A DNA stretch of 64,000 nt, from positions 1-64,000 of the forward strand of contig NZ_JABASQ010000016.1 in assembly GCF_016107535.1 (NCBI RefSeq), written 5' to 3'. Below are positions 19,842 to 31,272 of this stretch, piece after piece. The notes beneath the pieces were generated by a model. That model was not told the DNA's origin. It saw only the letters and a list, made by a program, of their open reading frames with translations, and searched no databases. The first letter of the stretch is position 1. Each line of letters opens with the position of its first letter. This DNA is from Psychrobacter cibarius (lineage in GTDB: Bacteria; Pseudomonadota; Gammaproteobacteria; Pseudomonadales; Moraxellaceae). Made by a program: the position numbers and the translations under genes.

Positions 19842-20374
19842 TGAATATTCAAAAACTGCCTACGCTATTGGTTTTAAGCATGGCTGTATTGTCCATGACA
19901 GGGTGTGCGGATCGCATTGGTATGGCAGAGCAATCAATGACCGATATCCGTAATCAGCCAGCTCAACCTATTGAACCACCGCCCAAAGCTGAGCTAGTAG
20001 AAGACTTTGTTTATAGTGCCAGCGCACAGCGCAGTCCATTCTTACCACCGAGTTTAGTCAATGTCCAAGGTCCTACCACTTCCATCGATGGTGTGCGTCC
20101 TGACATTACCAGAGTGAAAGAACCTCTTGAGCAATATGAGCTATCGCAACTGATTTTTCGTGGTGTCGTAATTTCACCTGAAGGTCAGCGATATGCGTTG
20201 GTACAACGCCCTGATGGTTCAGTCGCGAGTGTGAAAGTAGGTGATTATCTTGGACTAAATGACGGCCGTATTGTTGAAATCACGCCGACCCAGATTAACT
20301 TGATTGAAATTGTGCCAGACAGCCGCGCTGGGTTTGTTGAAAAACCCCAGTCGTTGGTTTCACCCATAAGCTAA
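19841..20374 (+). CDS. pilP: Type IV pilus assembly lipoprotein PilP
   Basis: PilP is an inner-membrane lipoprotein that links the PilN/PilO heterodimer to the N domains of the secretin PilQ. The 177-residue product has a lipoprotein signal peptide with the lipobox MTGC; Cys22 is the expected lipidation site. A flexible proline-rich linker (QPIEPPPKAELVEDFVYS) precedes the beta-sandwich domain (LSQLIFRGVVISPEGQRYALVQRPDGSVASVKVGDYLGLNDGRIVEI split around 105-155), typical of PilP. GGAGG precedes the ATG, which overlaps the end of the pilO frame (TAATG). Confidence 0.95.
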   Translation: MNIQKLPTLLVLSMAVLSMTGCADRIGMAEQSMTDIRNQPAQPIEPPPKAELVEDFVYSASAQRSPFLPPSLVNVQGPTTSIDGVRPDITRVKEPLEQYELSQLIFRGVVISPEGQRYALVQRPDGSVASVKVGDYLGLNDGRIVEITPTQINLIEIVPDSRAGFVEKPQSLVSPIS

Positions 20375-20401
20375 GTCGGCAGATTTTTTGAGGAATAAAT
20401 A

Positions 20402-22741
20402 ATGACAGTACGCAATAACAAGGTAATGATGATGAGCAACCGCGTATCTTCTGCTTTTGCCATTTCAGCATTGGCAATCAGCATGGTAGCAGTGAGTAAT
20501 AGTGCCCATGCCGCACAGCGCATTAACGAAGTTTCTGTGGTACAAACTGCACCATCAGTGACGCAAATGCGTTTGGGATTTGACGGTTTACCAGTGTTAC
20601 CTGCCGCCTATCAGCTTGATAACCCTAGCCGTTTGGTACTAGATTTTGAAAAAGTGCAGAATGGACTTGCTAGTCGCTTTAATGAATACAATATTGGTAT
20701 GATTGATAAGGTCACGACGTTGAATAGTGACAGTACTACGCGCCTGATTGTTGAGCTAAAACAGGCAGGTAACTATACGACATCGATTGAGGGTAACGAT
20801 TTACTATTAACCATTACCGATCCTAATCGTCCAGTAATGACCAATGATCCTATCCAAGACGTACTCAATGACAATAATGCGATCACGACGACAGCAGTCG
20901 TTACACCGATTGTAGAAACCAGTAGTGCACCGGCAGTCAATATAGCCAGTAAAACGGTGGTTAAAAACCAAGTGCCTGCTGATACCATGGTGGTCAGAGT
21001 TAACCCATTATTAAGCCCACAACTTGCTGCATCGCAAGTGAGTAAGCAATATAGCTATGATGGTTTGAGTGCCGTCAATTTTGCCGCAGGAAATGATGGT
21101 GGTGGCAACGTTAGCATCGCACTTACCAATGAAGCCATTCCCGTTGATGTACAACGTCAAGGCAACAAGTTAGTGGTACGCTTAACGGGTAGCACCGTGC
21201 CAAGAAATTTATTGCGCCGTTTGAATATTAATAGTGGTCTGGTTGATAGTATTGATACTAAAAACCAAGGTCAGAATGGTGTAATCACTATTAATGTCAA
21301 AGAAGATTATGAGTATCAGGCTTATCAATCAGGCAATCAGCTGAATATTAATATCAGAAAACCTGAGCTACTACGTGAGCCAACACTTGAAGAAAAAGTC
21401 TATAGCGGTGAAGCGCTATCTATGGAGTTTCAAGACGTTGAGATTCGTAGTGTCTTAGATATCCTAGCGCAGTTCACAGAAATGAATATTGTGGCTAGTG
21501 ATTCAGTCGCGGGCAATATCACCTTACGCCTGATTAATGTCCCATGGGATCAAGCGCTAGATATTATTCTAAAGAGTAAGAATCTTGGTAAGCGTGAAAA
21601 TGGCAATGTCATTTTGGTTGCGCCTTCCACCGAGCTTGCTGAGCAGGAAGCACGTGAGCTTGAAGCACAGCAAGCAGTTGAGTCTTTTGCGCCATTACGC
21701 ACAGAATATATTCGTCTTAGCTATGCAAAAGCGCCAGATGTTTTGACACTTATTTCTCAAGGCAGTGGCTCATCAGGTGGCAGCAATGCAAATGCTGCTG
21801 ATAACAATACCTTATTGTCTAATCGTGGAACGGTAACGGTAGATGAACGTACCAATACTTTAATTATTAAAGATGTGGCTGACAGTATCGAAAATATCCA
21901 TAAATTGATTGGTAAAATTGATATTCCAGTCCGTCAGGTCATGATTGAAGCGCGTATTGTGAGTGCCACTGATAGCTTTAGTAAAGAGATTGGGGTTCGT
22001 TGGGGTATCTTGTCAAATGGTGCTGCTAACAACCGTAATTTATTGGTCGGTGGTAGTAATCAAACGCTATGGGATTTAAAAGACTTCGATGTAGAAACGA
22101 CGACGGTAAATGGTCAAACAGTTTCTTATCCTTCATACGATATTACTCGTCCTGATAACTTAAACGTCGATTTAGGGGTTGCCAACCCTGCTGGTAGTAT
22201 TGCCTTTGGCTTGCTTAGCATGTCAGATGTGATGCTTGATCTTGAATTGTCAGCACTGCAAGCGGATAATCGCGGTGAAGTGATTTCTACGCCGAAGATT
22301 CTGACAGCAGACAAGCAAACGGCGAAAGTCTCTTCAGGGACGCAGATTCCTTATCAAGAAGCGTCTGCCAGTGGAGCAACTACCACTAGCTTTAAAGAAG
22401 CAGCATTGAGTTTAGAGGCCACACCAAATATCACCCCAGATGGTAAAATCGGCTTGCAATTGTTAATCACTAACGGTACGCCGACCATTATTAACAATCA
22501 GGTTGCTATTGCTGAAGACTCTATTTCGACCAATGTTATTGTTGAAGATGGTCAAACGGTTGTGTTGGGTGGTGTCTTTAAGAATCGTACCAGCAATGGT
22601 GTCGATAAAGTACCTTTCTTAGGAGATCTGCCTTATATTGGTCGCGCTTTCCGTAAAGACGTGCGTAGTAATTCTAAAGAAGAGTTATTGATATTTATCA
22701 CGCCAAAATTAATCAATGATGGTATTAGCCGCATAGATTAA
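20402..22741 (+). CDS. pilQ: Type IV pilus secretin PilQ
   Basis: PilQ forms the outer-membrane ring through which the pilus passes. The 779-residue product has a Sec signal peptide ending at NSAHA (about residue 37), two AMIN peptidoglycan-binding domains in the N-terminal 330 residues, secretin N domains (EVEIRSVLDILAQFTEMNIV, about 350), and the C-terminal secretin barrel with the signature VPFLGDLPYIGRAFRKD near the end. GAGGAA precedes ATG 20402; ATG 20429 is an alternative. It is the last gene of the pil operon and appears intact despite the damaged pilO. A terminator follows. Confidence 0.97.
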   Translation: MTVRNNKVMMMSNRVSSAFAISALAISMVAVSNSAHAAQRINEVSVVQTAPSVTQMRLGFDGLPVLPAAYQLDNPSRLVLDFEKVQNGLASRFNEYNIGMIDKVTTLNSDSTTRLIVELKQAGNYTTSIEGNDLLLTITDPNRPVMTNDPIQDVLNDNNAITTTAVVTPIVETSSAPAVNIASKTVVKNQVPADTMVVRVNPLLSPQLAASQVSKQYSYDGLSAVNFAAGNDGGGNVSIALTNEAIPVDVQRQGNKLVVRLTGSTVPRNLLRRLNINSGLVDSIDTKNQGQNGVITINVKEDYEYQAYQSGNQLNINIRKPELLREPTLEEKVYSGEALSMEFQDVEIRSVLDILAQFTEMNIVASDSVAGNITLRLINVPWDQALDIILKSKNLGKRENGNVILVAPSTELAEQEARELEAQQAVESFAPLRTEYIRLSYAKAPDVLTLISQGSGSSGGSNANAADNNTLLSNRGTVTVDERTNTLIIKDVADSIENIHKLIGKIDIPVRQVMIEARIVSATDSFSKEIGVRWGILSNGAANNRNLLVGGSNQTLWDLKDFDVETTTVNGQTVSYPSYDITRPDNLNVDLGVANPAGSIAFGLLSMSDVMLDLELSALQADNRGEVISTPKILTADKQTAKVSSGTQIPYQEASASGATTTSFKEAALSLEATPNITPDGKIGLQLLITNGTPTIINNQVAIAEDSISTNVIVEDGQTVVLGGVFKNRTSNGVDKVPFLGDLPYIGRAFRKDVRSNSKEELLIFITPKLINDGISRID

Positions 22742-22768
22742 TCATTTATTGATTGGTTTTCGCTCAAA

Positions 22769-22797
22769 AGAAGCAAGCATCAACGCTTGCTTTTTTT
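22769..22797 (+). terminator. Terminator of the pilMNOPQ operon
   Basis: AAGCAAGC and GCTTGCTT form a perfect stem around a 6-base loop, followed by a run of seven T, 30 bases after pilQ. It separates the pil genes from aroK. Confidence 0.85.
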
Positions 22798-22905
22798 ATG
22801 GGAAAATTTTCATATTGATTGAATTTTACTAACAATAATCAACGCTCATTACTAGCCAGAATATCAATGACGTTGTATCATAGCTAATTTAGCTGAGTAA
22901 GTATT

Positions 22906-23466
22906 ATGGTGGAGGAATTGCCGTCGGTGTTTTTAGTAGGGCCGATGGGAGCAGGGAAGACAACCATCGGTAAATTGCTGGCTAAGCAGTTGGGGCGCAC
23001 CTTTGTAGACAGTGATTGGTACATTGAATCGCAGACAGGGGCTGACATTGCTTGGATATTCGCTAAAGAAGGCGAGGCGGGCTTCCGTGAGCGTGAAACG
23101 CGCGCCATCGATGAGTTGACTCAAAAAGACCAAATCGTCTTAGCGACAGGTGGTGGCGCTGTGATGTGTGCTGAAAACAGAGCGTTTTTGCATCAGCGCG
23201 GTATCGTGGTTTATTTGAATGCGCCAGTTGATGTGCAAATGGCTCGCACGGCTAAAGACAAATCACGACCACTGTTACAGCAGCCAAATCCTAGAAAAAT
23301 CTTGCAAGATTTATATAGCACTCGTGATCCCTTATATCGCCAAGTCGCTCATATTATTATGCCAACTGGTCATACTTATCCCCGTCATATGGTCAATCAG
23401 CTTTTACAGCAACTAGAGTCATTTACTGACTCGACTGCTATAGCACCAGAAGATAAAGAAAATTAA
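22906..23466 (+). CDS. aroK: Shikimate kinase
   Basis: The enzyme phosphorylates shikimate at the 3-hydroxyl with ATP, step five of the chorismate pathway. The 186-residue product has Walker A GPMGAGKTT at 12-20, the shikimate-binding DSD (DSDWYIES), the FRERE motif (GFRERETRAI) and the GGG motif (ATGGGAVM). The lid region with DKSRPLLQ follows. No strong ribosome binding site is seen before ATG 22906. It lies between pilQ and aroB, as in Pseudomonas, and is probably cotranscribed with aroB across a 118-base gap that holds a repeat hairpin. Confidence 0.97.
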   Translation: MVEELPSVFLVGPMGAGKTTIGKLLAKQLGRTFVDSDWYIESQTGADIAWIFAKEGEAGFRERETRAIDELTQKDQIVLATGGGAVMCAENRAFLHQRGIVVYLNAPVDVQMARTAKDKSRPLLQQPNPRKILQDLYSTRDPLYRQVAHIIMPTGHTYPRHMVNQLLQQLESFTDSTAIAPEDKEN

Positions 23467-23486
23467 CCATAATGATAAACTTTATC

Positions 23487-23536
23487 AAGGCGTGTCCTCA
23501 TTTAAAAATGGCGATAAAAATCAGGACGCGCCCTAG
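23487..23536. repeat. Dispersed hairpin element (GGCGTGTCCT type) between aroK and aroB
   Basis: GGCGTGTCCT (23489-23498) and AGGACGCGCC (23523-23532, one G-T mismatch) face each other around an AT-rich centre, and the right side ends CCCTAG. The same arms occur at 37754-37794, and related arms at 14388, 41005-41178 and 63930. Confidence 0.6.
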
Positions 23537-23584
23537 TTAAGCTCAGCTACTTTTATCTCATTCAAAATGCTTAGGGAGTGTTTA

Positions 23585-24694
23585 ATGGCAACGCCACTGT
23601 TTCATGACGGTTTAACGGTTCATACGCAAAGCCATGACTATCCAATCGTCATTACTGAGAAAACAGCGATAAATCACAACAGTATGGCAAAGATGATCAC
23701 ACCTTATATTCGTGGTCGCCAAGTATTGATTGTCACTAATGATACTGTTGCGCCTTTATACCTAAACGCTTTAGAAAAAGAGTTAACAGAGCAGTTCACT
23801 GTGCGTGTTTGCGTATTGCCAGATGGTGAGCAATATAAGCATCAGACCAGTATCAATCAAATTTACGATGTATTGATGGCAGCGCATTTCAATCGTGACG
23901 TTACGCTTATTGCTTTAGGTGGTGGCGTTGTGGGCGATATGACGGGCTTTGCTGCTGCAAGCTTTATGCGTGGTGTAAATTTTATCCAGATTCCAACCAC
24001 GCTACTGTCACAAGTGGATTCGAGCGTTGGTGGTAAGACGGGCATCAATCATCCTCAAGGCAAAAACATGATTGGCGCTTTTTGGCAGCCGCAAATGGTA
24101 CTCGCTGATATGAGTACGCTCAAGACTTTGCCAGCGCGCGAGTTGTCAGCTGGGTTGGCTGAGGTCATTAAATACGCGCTCATTATGGATATCACGTTCT
24201 TAGATTGGCTGGAAGTCAATCTGCCGGCGATGATGGATTTGGATTTAGCGGTACTTGGTGATGCCGTAAAACGCTGCTGTCAGTATAAAGCCGATATCGT
24301 CGCGCAAGATGAAAGAGAGTCAGGCGTGCGAGCATTGTTAAATTTTGGTCATACTTTTGGTCATGTCATTGAAACCCATGAAGGCTATGGTAATTGGCTA
24401 CACGGTGAGGCAGTTGCTGCTGGCATGGTACAAGCCGCAGAGTTATCACAGAAAATGGGTTGGTTAACGGCTGAGGACGTTGCTCGTATTAAGCGTATTT
24501 TAACCTTAGCAAATTTGCCTATCACCCCGCCACGCATTGATACACAAACGGCGCTAAGCTTGATGGGACATGATAAAAAAGTGAAACACGGACAAATCCG
24601 CCTGATTTTGTTAAAATCACTAGGTCAGGCCGTATTGACCAATGATTTCGATGAAGATCTTTTACTCGAGGTATTGTCACAACACCGCGTATAA
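23585..24694 (+). CDS. aroB: 3-Dehydroquinate synthase
   Basis: The enzyme converts DAHP to 3-dehydroquinate with NAD and a divalent metal, step two of the chorismate pathway. The frame opens at ATG 23567, but ATG 23585 is preferred because GGGAG (23574-23578) is six bases before it. This gives 369 residues, close to the usual 360. Visible are the NAD-binding [19 protein letters not shown], the [33 protein letters not shown] active-site region, and the metal-binding His residues in [11 protein letters not shown] and [13 protein letters not shown]. It follows aroK and precedes a damX-like gene. Confidence 0.97.
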   Translation: MATPLFHDGLTVHTQSHDYPIVITEKTAINHNSMAKMITPYIRGRQVLIVTNDTVAPLYLNALEKELTEQFTVRVCVLPDGEQYKHQTSINQIYDVLMAAHFNRDVTLIALGGGVVGDMTGFAAASFMRGVNFIQIPTTLLSQVDSSVGGKTGINHPQGKNMIGAFWQPQMVLADMSTLKTLPARELSAGLAEVIKYALIMDITFLDWLEVNLPAMMDLDLAVLGDAVKRCCQYKADIVAQDERESGVRALLNFGHTFGHVIETHEGYGNWLHGEAVAAGMVQAAELSQKMGWLTAEDVARIKRILTLANLPITPPRIDTQTALSLMGHDKKVKHGQIRLILLKSLGQAVLTNDFDEDLLLEVLSQHRV

Positions 24695-24823
24695 TGTCTT
24701 AAAGCTTTAGTGCTCATGAATACTCACTGAACTCAAGGGTTTAAAGCAGACTGGCTCGCCGCCATTCTACTTACTGCGCATCTCTTGAATGCGGTCAACT
24801 TTATTTTCACCAAGGATACTCCC

Positions 24824-25897
24824 ATGGCAGCTTCAAGAACGACGCCGCGTACCGCTAGCCAGTCATATCGCCGTCAAGCGTTGATTTGGCTGATAATGAC
24901 CTTGCTGCTGGGTGTGGTTACGGCTCTGATTTGGATGTTTAGTCAAACGCCAGCGATGGGTGCCAAAATTGAAAATGCCCCCATATCAGCACCGCAACCA
25001 TTGAGTGCTGAGCTTGAGCAGCCCTTAAAAATAGAGTCGTTACACGAGCTTGATACCGACGTGCAGCCCATTAGTTTTGATACGACGGTACGTGATTTGC
25101 GCAATTATCCTGCTGAGTTTAAAGACAAACGTTATTTGTTGGCGAATAAAGGTAAGTGGACAGTGCAGGTGATGAATGTCGCCGAAAACGATGTGATTGT
25201 CAGTTATCTAGAAGGCCGCGCAGACCGTAATAAATTTGCTTATTTCCGTTATCTTGACGATGAAAATCAAGTCCGCTATATGTTAACTTATGGGCTCATG
25301 AGTAGTCCACAAGAAGCGGTTGGCGCGGCAAAACTGATAGACTTTAAGTTGCCAGCCAATGTGCGTGTGTTGCCAGAAGAGATCAATCGTTATGTCGGTA
25401 TCATCGATAATTATGAACGCCCTGATCCGGTTAAAGATTTGAGCACCAGACGCACACGTTCTGTTGATTTAAAACCGACTAAGCGCGAAGTGCCAGTGCG
25501 CCAGCCACTGCCAGAAACGAATAATGGGGACAATGCTGGTCGTAGCAGTCAAGAAACTGCCAGTAACAGCGACAATGAAAGTATCCGTCAGTCAGCGGAC
25601 ACCTCCGATACTTTATCGGTCACTGAAGAGCGTATTGTTGGCAATGAAGAGGAGGTCTCCTCTGTTACCACGCCTAAAAATGAAGGTAGTGGAACTAAGT
25701 CTGAACCAGAGAATAAAAAACCAGTGACATCAGGCACTGAAAATACCACTAAAAAACCCCCAGTAGTCGCAACACCAAAGCCGCCAAGTAGTACCAGTAG
25801 CACAAATTCTGGCGCAAACGCTACTAGCAAGAATACCAATCCTCCTAAGAGCAACAATGACAGCATAAAAACATTGATAGAAGACAAAAGTAATTAG
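24824..25897 (+). CDS. DamX-like membrane protein with SPOR-like domain
   Basis: The 357-residue product has a short basic cytoplasmic tail, one membrane segment (about 19-39), then a region at about 109-188 (KWTVQVMNVAENDVIVSYLEG ... YMLTYGLMSSPQEAVGAAKLID) whose beta-alpha-beta pattern and SSPQEA turn look like a SPOR domain. The C-terminal 160 residues are low complexity, rich in Ser, Thr, Asn, Lys and Pro. SPOR domains bind denuded septal glycan, and DamX sits after aroB in E. coli and Pseudomonas, so a role in division or envelope is likely but inferred. Here the SPOR-like part is internal rather than C-terminal. AAGGA precedes ATG 24824; the TTG at 24785 is rejected. Confidence 0.8.
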   Translation: MAASRTTPRTASQSYRRQALIWLIMTLLLGVVTALIWMFSQTPAMGAKIENAPISAPQPLSAELEQPLKIESLHELDTDVQPISFDTTVRDLRNYPAEFKDKRYLLANKGKWTVQVMNVAENDVIVSYLEGRADRNKFAYFRYLDDENQVRYMLTYGLMSSPQEAVGAAKLIDFKLPANVRVLPEEINRYVGIIDNYERPDPVKDLSTRRTRSVDLKPTKREVPVRQPLPETNNGDNAGRSSQETASNSDNESIRQSADTSDTLSVTEERIVGNEEEVSSVTTPKNEGSGTKSEPENKKPVTSGTENTTKKPPVVATPKPPSSTSSTNSGANATSKNTNPPKSNNDSIKTLIEDKSN

Positions 25898-25961
25898 AGT
25901 GTGTTTGTCCTTTGATCATATCGTTGATAGCTATGATAACCTCGTTACTACTATGATTGAC

Positions 25962-25997
25962 AAAAACCCACTGACAAGCTGGTTAGTGGGCTTTTTT
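25962..25997 (+). terminator. Terminator after the aroK-aroB-damX-like unit
   Basis: CCCACT and AGTGGG (with an extra AC/GT step) form a stem preceded by an A tract and followed by CTTTTTT. Confidence 0.8.
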
Positions 25998-26808
25998 GTG
26001 GAGCATCATAAAGCATATAATTAGTACTAAAAATACGTTTTCAAGAGAAGTTGATCTTAATTAAGTATCTCAACTAAGCCTTGTCACAGATACTATGTAT
26101 CAAAATTTGCATAGAACATTTAATCATCCTATAACCAATAGTAATAAGTTCTCTTACAAAATATGGTGGGTGAATCGATAGAAAAGACTAGATTTTTTGT
26201 CCGTCATTAACTAATATAACTGTGGGCGACGATCTGTATAGTTATCGTAAAAATTGTTTTTTAACAATGAATTGGTAAACTTCTATCATTTAAAAGATAC
26301 GTTACTAAAATTTTTTGTCTCAAGCGTTGTCACTTGCTATCTATAATTAAGCTATCGCAAGTGGCGCAACCTCTCTTATTATCGCTCTCTTTAGAGTGAA
26401 TGAAGCGCTTGATTACAGAGCGTCAGATATTCAAAATTAATCAAATGCACGGTTATTACATGCGTAGTCAATCAGTCTGGATTGCTAGGCATGGTGTGAT
26501 AACAAGTGACACTCAAGATAGCGACATTGCGTTATTGATGATTAGGTAACGGGTATACAGGGCTGTATGTCATTGCCAAGGGCGACCGTTTACTATCTTT
26601 TAATATGTTAATGATCTATTGAAACATCATTCAATGACTGGGAGTGCCAGAGCTTTCACCTTAGTCTCAAAGTATGATGTCTATGAGCGTCACACCATTT
26701 ATTAATTCGGATATACGAATATTAGTTATTAGCCCGTTCTGCTTACGGTCTTCAGTTTATGATCTGCATTGGATGCATAAATTGCCCGTTCACCTAAAAG
26801 GACTAGCC
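25998..26808 (+). promoter_or_regulatory. Long gltB upstream region with an inverted repeat around a TATAAT
   Basis: No gene is seen in this 810-base stretch. At 26326-26370, GTTG-t-CACTTGC faces GCAAGTG-gcg-CAAC, an 11-base interrupted inverted repeat. Its loop contains a perfect TATAAT (26342-26347), without a good -35 at the normal distance. This is a plausible operator/promoter for gltBD, but the regulator is unknown. The rest is AT-rich leader with no other strong motif. Confidence 0.4.
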
Positions 26809-29800
26809 ATGTCAATGATTTCCTCGCAAACCCACCTGGCCACGCCAGATGATTTTTCTGATAACTGTGGTTTTGGTTTGATCGCTCATATTGAGGGACA
26901 AGCCAGCCATGATTTGGTAAAAACTGCTATTCATAGTCTAAGCTGTATGACTCATCGCGGCGGTGTTGCTGCTGATGGTAGAACGGGTGATGGTTGTGGT
27001 CTACTACTGGCGACGCCTATTGAGTTTTTTAGAGGCATTGCTGCTGAGCAAGGGTTCGCGATTACTGACAACTTTGCCGTTGGTATGATCTTTGTCAATT
27101 TAGATGAGACAAAAGCTCGTGATAGCCAGCAAGTGCTGAGCGATGAGATTGTCGCCCAAGGATTAGAGGTTGCTGGCTGGCGTGATGTGCCGCTTGATTT
27201 GAGCATTGTCGGTGACATTGGCCGTGAGACTTTACCTGATTTTAAGCAAGTGTTTGTCAACGCACCCGATGATTTAGCAGCGGACGACTTTAATCGTAAA
27301 CTGTTTGTCGCACGCAAAAAAGCAGAGCAGCGCTTGGCTGATGATGAGCTGTTTTATGTGTGCTCATTAAGCTGTCAGACGATTATCTATAAAGGTTTGG
27401 TGATGCCATCAGACTTGCCAGCATTTTTCTTGGATCTACAAGATGCTCGTTTGGCATCGCATATCGTGGTATTTCATCAACGTTTCTCCACCAATACCTT
27501 GCCGCGTTGGCCCTTGGCGCAGCCATTTCGTTATCTTGCCCACAATGGCGAGTTGAACACCATCACAGGCAATCGCAACTGGTCTGAGGCACGGACGCCA
27601 AAACTAAAATCAGAAAAACTGCCCAATTTGAATGAATTGACGCCACTGGTGAACAGTACGGGATCTGACTCATCAAGCTTAGATAATATGCTTGAAGTCC
27701 TCATGTCAGGTGGTATGAATCTATTCCATGCGATGTCAATTCTCGTGCCACCTGCTTGGCAGAATGTCGATAGCATGGATATGGATTTGCGCGCCTTTTA
27801 TGAGTTTTATTCGCAGCACATGGAAGCGTGGGATGGTCCAGCAGGTTTGGTGATTCAAGATGGACGCTATGCGGTCTGTATGCTTGATCGTAATGGTCTA
27901 CGCCCATCGCGCTGGGTGACAACTAAGAACGGCTATATCACCGTTGCTTCTGAAGTTGGTGTGTGGGATTACTCGCCAAAAGATGTGTTGGCAAAAGGAC
28001 GCGTTGGCCCTGGTCAAATGCTCGTTATTGATACTTTAACGGGTCAAATTTTAGATACTAAAGCGATTGCGACGTTACTGAAAAAAGCCCATCCGTACCG
28101 TAAATGGCTGCGTGAAGAAGCAACCCGTATCCGTGATGATGAGCGTTTAGAGGAAGAGTTAGCAGCGCAAACATGCCGTGGTAATGAGCTAAAAACACTG
28201 CAAAAAATGTATCACATCACCAATGAAGAACGCACAGAAATCATCCGTCCTAATGCCGAAAATGCGCAAGAGCCAGTCGGTTCGATGGGTGATGATACCC
28301 CTATGGCAGTGCTGTCGCAGCAAATCCGCCATGTCGGTGACTTCTTTCGTCAGCAGTTTGCACAGGTGACCAATCCACCGATTGACCCATTGCGTGAATC
28401 TATTGTCATGTCGCTACAGACTTGCCTCGGCGCTGAGACCAATGTGTTTGCACCTTCAGCACGCGACGCGCATCGTATTATCTTATCGTCGCCTGTACTA
28501 TCAGCCAGCAAGATGCAGCAGCTTGAGACCTTGGGTGATCCAGCCTTTAAAATGGCGCGTATTGATTTAAACTATGATCGCACCCTTGAGTTATCAGAAG
28601 CCATCATGGCTATCTGCGAGCAAGTGGCTAACAGCATCCGAGCTGGTCACACTTTGATTGTGTTGTCTGATAAAGACATCGATGCCAATAAAGTACCAGC
28701 CAACGCCATCATGGTAACGGGTGCGGTGCATCATTATTTGATTGGTCAAGGTATTCGTACTGATGCTAATTTAATCATTGAGACTGGTTTGGCGCGCGAC
28801 TCGCATCAAGTGGCAGTATTGATTGGTTTTGGTGCGACCTGCGTTTATCCTTACTTGGCTTATGATGTTATTGATGACTTAGTAGCGACTGGCGAGCTGC
28901 TTGGCGATCCGATTCAAGCGCGGGTTAATTTCCGTAAAGGCTTGGATAAAGGCTTGCTAAAAATCTTATCAAAAATGGGCATATCGACCATTGTCTCTTA
29001 TCGCGGTGCGCAGTTATTTGAAGCAGTGGGTCTCTCTGAAGAAGTGGTAAGTTTATGTTTCAAAGGCGTACAGAGTCGTATTAAAGGTGCGACCTTTGCT
29101 GACTTAACTGCTGATCAAGCGCAGCTAGCGGCGAATGCTTTTAAGCGCCGCGCGCCACTCGATCAAGGTGGCTTACTGAAGTTTGTCTTCAACAAAGAAT
29201 ATCATGCCTTTAATCCAGATGTCATTAATAGCCTACATACCGCAGTTCGTACGGGCGATTATGATAATTATCGTCATTATGCTGATTTGGTTAATAGCCG
29301 TCCTGTGGCGACCTTGCGTGATTTATTGCAATTAAAAACAGATAACTCTATCGACGTTAATGACGTAGAGGATATCTCAGCTATTCTGACACGCTTTGAC
29401 TCGGCGGGCATGTCGTTAGGGGCATTGTCACCTGAAGCCCATGAAGCGATTGCCATGGCGATGAATACCATCGGTGGACGTTCAAACTCTGGTGAGGGCG
29501 GCGAAGATCCAGTACGTTATGGCACGCTGCGCAACTCGAAAATTAAGCAAATTGCCTCTGGTCGTTTTGGTGTGACCCCAGCTTATTTACGTTCAGCTGA
29601 AGTGATGCAAATCAAAGTCGCGCAGGGTGCCAAGCCGGGTGAGGGTGGTCAGCTGCCGGGTGGCAAGGTCAATGCTTTGATTGCGCGCCTGCGTTATTCA
29701 GTACCGGGTGTGACGTTGATTTCACCACCGCCGCATCATGATATCTATTCTATCGAAGATTTGGCGCAGCTCATTTTTGACTTAAAACAAGTCAATCCAG

Positions 29801-31272
29801 ATGCCTTGGTATCGGTGAAACTGGTCTCACGTCCGGGCGTTGGTACTATCGCGACTGGCGTGGCAAAAGCCTATGCCGATTTAATCACTATCTCAGGCTA
29901 TGATGGTGGCACAGCAGCCTCTCCGCTATCGTCTATCCATCATGCAGGGTCACCATGGGAGCTAGGACTTGCTGAGACCCACCAATCACTACGAGTAAAT
30001 GGCTTGCGTCATAAAGTTCGTATTCAAACTGATGGTGGTCTAAAGACAGGACTTGATGTGGTAAAAGCCGCTATCCTTGGGGCAGAAAGCTTTGGCTTTG
30101 GTACCACGCCGATGATAGCCGTTGGTTGTAAATACCTACGCATTTGCCATCTTAATAATTGCCCGACTGGGGTTGCGACGCAAAAAGCCAAGCTACGTGA
30201 TGAGCATTTCATTGGTGAAGCGGAGATGCTCATTAACTTCTTTAAATTTGTAGCAACGGAAACGCGCGAATGGCTTGCCGCCCTTGGTGTGCGTAGTATG
30301 GAAGAGTTGGTCGGACGCACTGACTTGCTTGACGTGCTAGAGGGCAATACCGATAAGCAGCGTCATTTAGATTTAACGCCGTTATTGTTTAGCCATCCAG
30401 CCAGTAGCGGCAAAGCGCAAACCTGTCAGGTTGAGCGTAATGAGCCGTTTGATAAAGGCTTACTCGCTGAACAGATGATTAGTGATATGCTGCTCAATAT
30501 TCGTCAAGGTAATGGCGGCGATTATAGCTATTATGTCGGTAACTGTGATCGCTCTATCGGCGCGCGTATCTCTGGTGAGATTGCGCAAGTATGGGGCAAC
30601 CTTGGCATGAGTGATATGCCAATTAAACTGCATCTGACAGGCACTGCTGGGCAGAGTTTAGGCGTCTGGAATGCAGGTGGTCTAAATATTGAGCTAGAAG
30701 GCGATGCCAATGATTATGTCGGCAAAGGCATGGCTGGCGGTGAGATTGTTATTTATCCACCAAAAGACTCAAGCTTTACGGCGCAAGAGACCGCCATCAT
30801 TGGTAATACCTGCTTATATGGCGCAACGGGCGGCAAACTATATGCAGCTGGTACCGCTGGCGAGCGCTTTGGAGTACGTAACTCTGGCGCGCACGCAGTC
30901 ATCGAAGGCACAGGCGATCATTGTTGTGAATATATGACAGGCGGTATTGTCACTATTCTTGGGCGTACGGGTCTCAACTTTGGGGCAGGTATGACAGGCG
31001 GCTTCGCTTATGTGCTCGATATGGAAGGTGATTTCTTTGACCGTTGTAACCATGAGCTGATCGATCTTAACCGTATCTCAAGTGAGCAAACCGAAGAGCA
31101 TCGTATTCATTTGCAGCAAGAGATTGAAGCGCATGTTAATAAAACAGGCAGCGCGTGGGGTCAGACGATATTGGCTGACTTTGAGCACTATGTTCGTAAG
31201 TTTTATTTGGTGAAGCCTAAAGCGGCAAACATTGCGAGCCTTCTCAAGACCACCATGGCTGACCCACAGTAG
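26809..31272 (+). CDS. gltB: Glutamate synthase (NADPH) large subunit
   Basis: With GltD it makes two glutamate from glutamine and 2-oxoglutarate, the main ammonium assimilation route at low ammonium. An upstream ATG-like start at 26674 is rejected: AAGGA at 26798-26802 is six bases before ATG 26809, giving 1487 residues. A 19-residue propeptide precedes Cys20 ([12 protein letters not shown]), the N-terminal nucleophile of the class II glutaminase domain. The FMN-binding synthase domain follows, with the 3Fe-4S cysteines in [12 protein letters not shown] (about 1107, 1113, 1118) and the C-terminal beta-helix ([26 protein letters not shown] repeats, split). gltD follows after 180 bases. Confidence 0.98.
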   Translation: MSMISSQTHLATPDDFSDNCGFGLIAHIEGQASHDLVKTAIHSLSCMTHRGGVAADGRTGDGCGLLLATPIEFFRGIAAEQGFAITDNFAVGMIFVNLDETKARDSQQVLSDEIVAQGLEVAGWRDVPLDLSIVGDIGRETLPDFKQVFVNAPDDLAADDFNRKLFVARKKAEQRLADDELFYVCSLSCQTIIYKGLVMPSDLPAFFLDLQDARLASHIVVFHQRFSTNTLPRWPLAQPFRYLAHNGELNTITGNRNWSEARTPKLKSEKLPNLNELTPLVNSTGSDSSSLDNMLEVLMSGGMNLFHAMSILVPPAWQNVDSMDMDLRAFYEFYSQHMEAWDGPAGLVIQDGRYAVCMLDRNGLRPSRWVTTKNGYITVASEVGVWDYSPKDVLAKGRVGPGQMLVIDTLTGQILDTKAIATLLKKAHPYRKWLREEATRIRDDERLEEELAAQTCRGNELKTLQKMYHITNEERTEIIRPNAENAQEPVGSMGDDTPMAVLSQQIRHVGDFFRQQFAQVTNPPIDPLRESIVMSLQTCLGAETNVFAPSARDAHRIILSSPVLSASKMQQLETLGDPAFKMARIDLNYDRTLELSEAIMAICEQVANSIRAGHTLIVLSDKDIDANKVPANAIMVTGAVHHYLIGQGIRTDANLIIETGLARDSHQVAVLIGFGATCVYPYLAYDVIDDLVATGELLGDPIQARVNFRKGLDKGLLKILSKMGISTIVSYRGAQLFEAVGLSEEVVSLCFKGVQSRIKGATFADLTADQAQLAANAFKRRAPLDQGGLLKFVFNKEYHAFNPDVINSLHTAVRTGDYDNYRHYADLVNSRPVATLRDLLQLKTDNSIDVNDVEDISAILTRFDSAGMSLGALSPEAHEAIAMAMNTIGGRSNSGEGGEDPVRYGTLRNSKIKQIASGRFGVTPAYLRSAEVMQIKVAQGAKPGEGGQLPGGKVNALIARLRYSVPGVTLISPPPHHDIYSIEDLAQLIFDLKQVNPDALVSVKLVSRPGVGTIATGVAKAYADLITISGYDGGTAASPLSSIHHAGSPWELGLAETHQSLRVNGLRHKVRIQTDGGLKTGLDVVKAAILGAESFGFGTTPMIAVGCKYLRICHLNNCPTGVATQKAKLRDEHFIGEAEMLINFFKFVATETREWLAALGVRSMEELVGRTDLLDVLEGNTDKQRHLDLTPLLFSHPASSGKAQTCQVERNEPFDKGLLAEQMISDMLLNIRQGNGGDYSYYVGNCDRSIGARISGEIAQVWGNLGMSDMPIKLHLTGTAGQSLGVWNAGGLNIELEGDANDYVGKGMAGGEIVIYPPKDSSFTAQETAIIGNTCLYGATGGKLYAAGTAGERFGVRNSGAHAVIEGTGDHCCEYMTGGIVTILGRTGLNFGAGMTGGFAYVLDMEGDFFDRCNHELIDLNRISSEQTEEHRIHLQQEIEAHVNKTGSAWGQTILADFEHYVRKFYLVKPKAANIASLLKTTMADPQ

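Noticed and set aside
26674..26808. Upstream start for gltB giving 1532 residues
   Set aside because: The extra 45 residues are not GltB-like, and AAGGA lies directly before ATG 26809, leaving a propeptide of normal type before Cys20.
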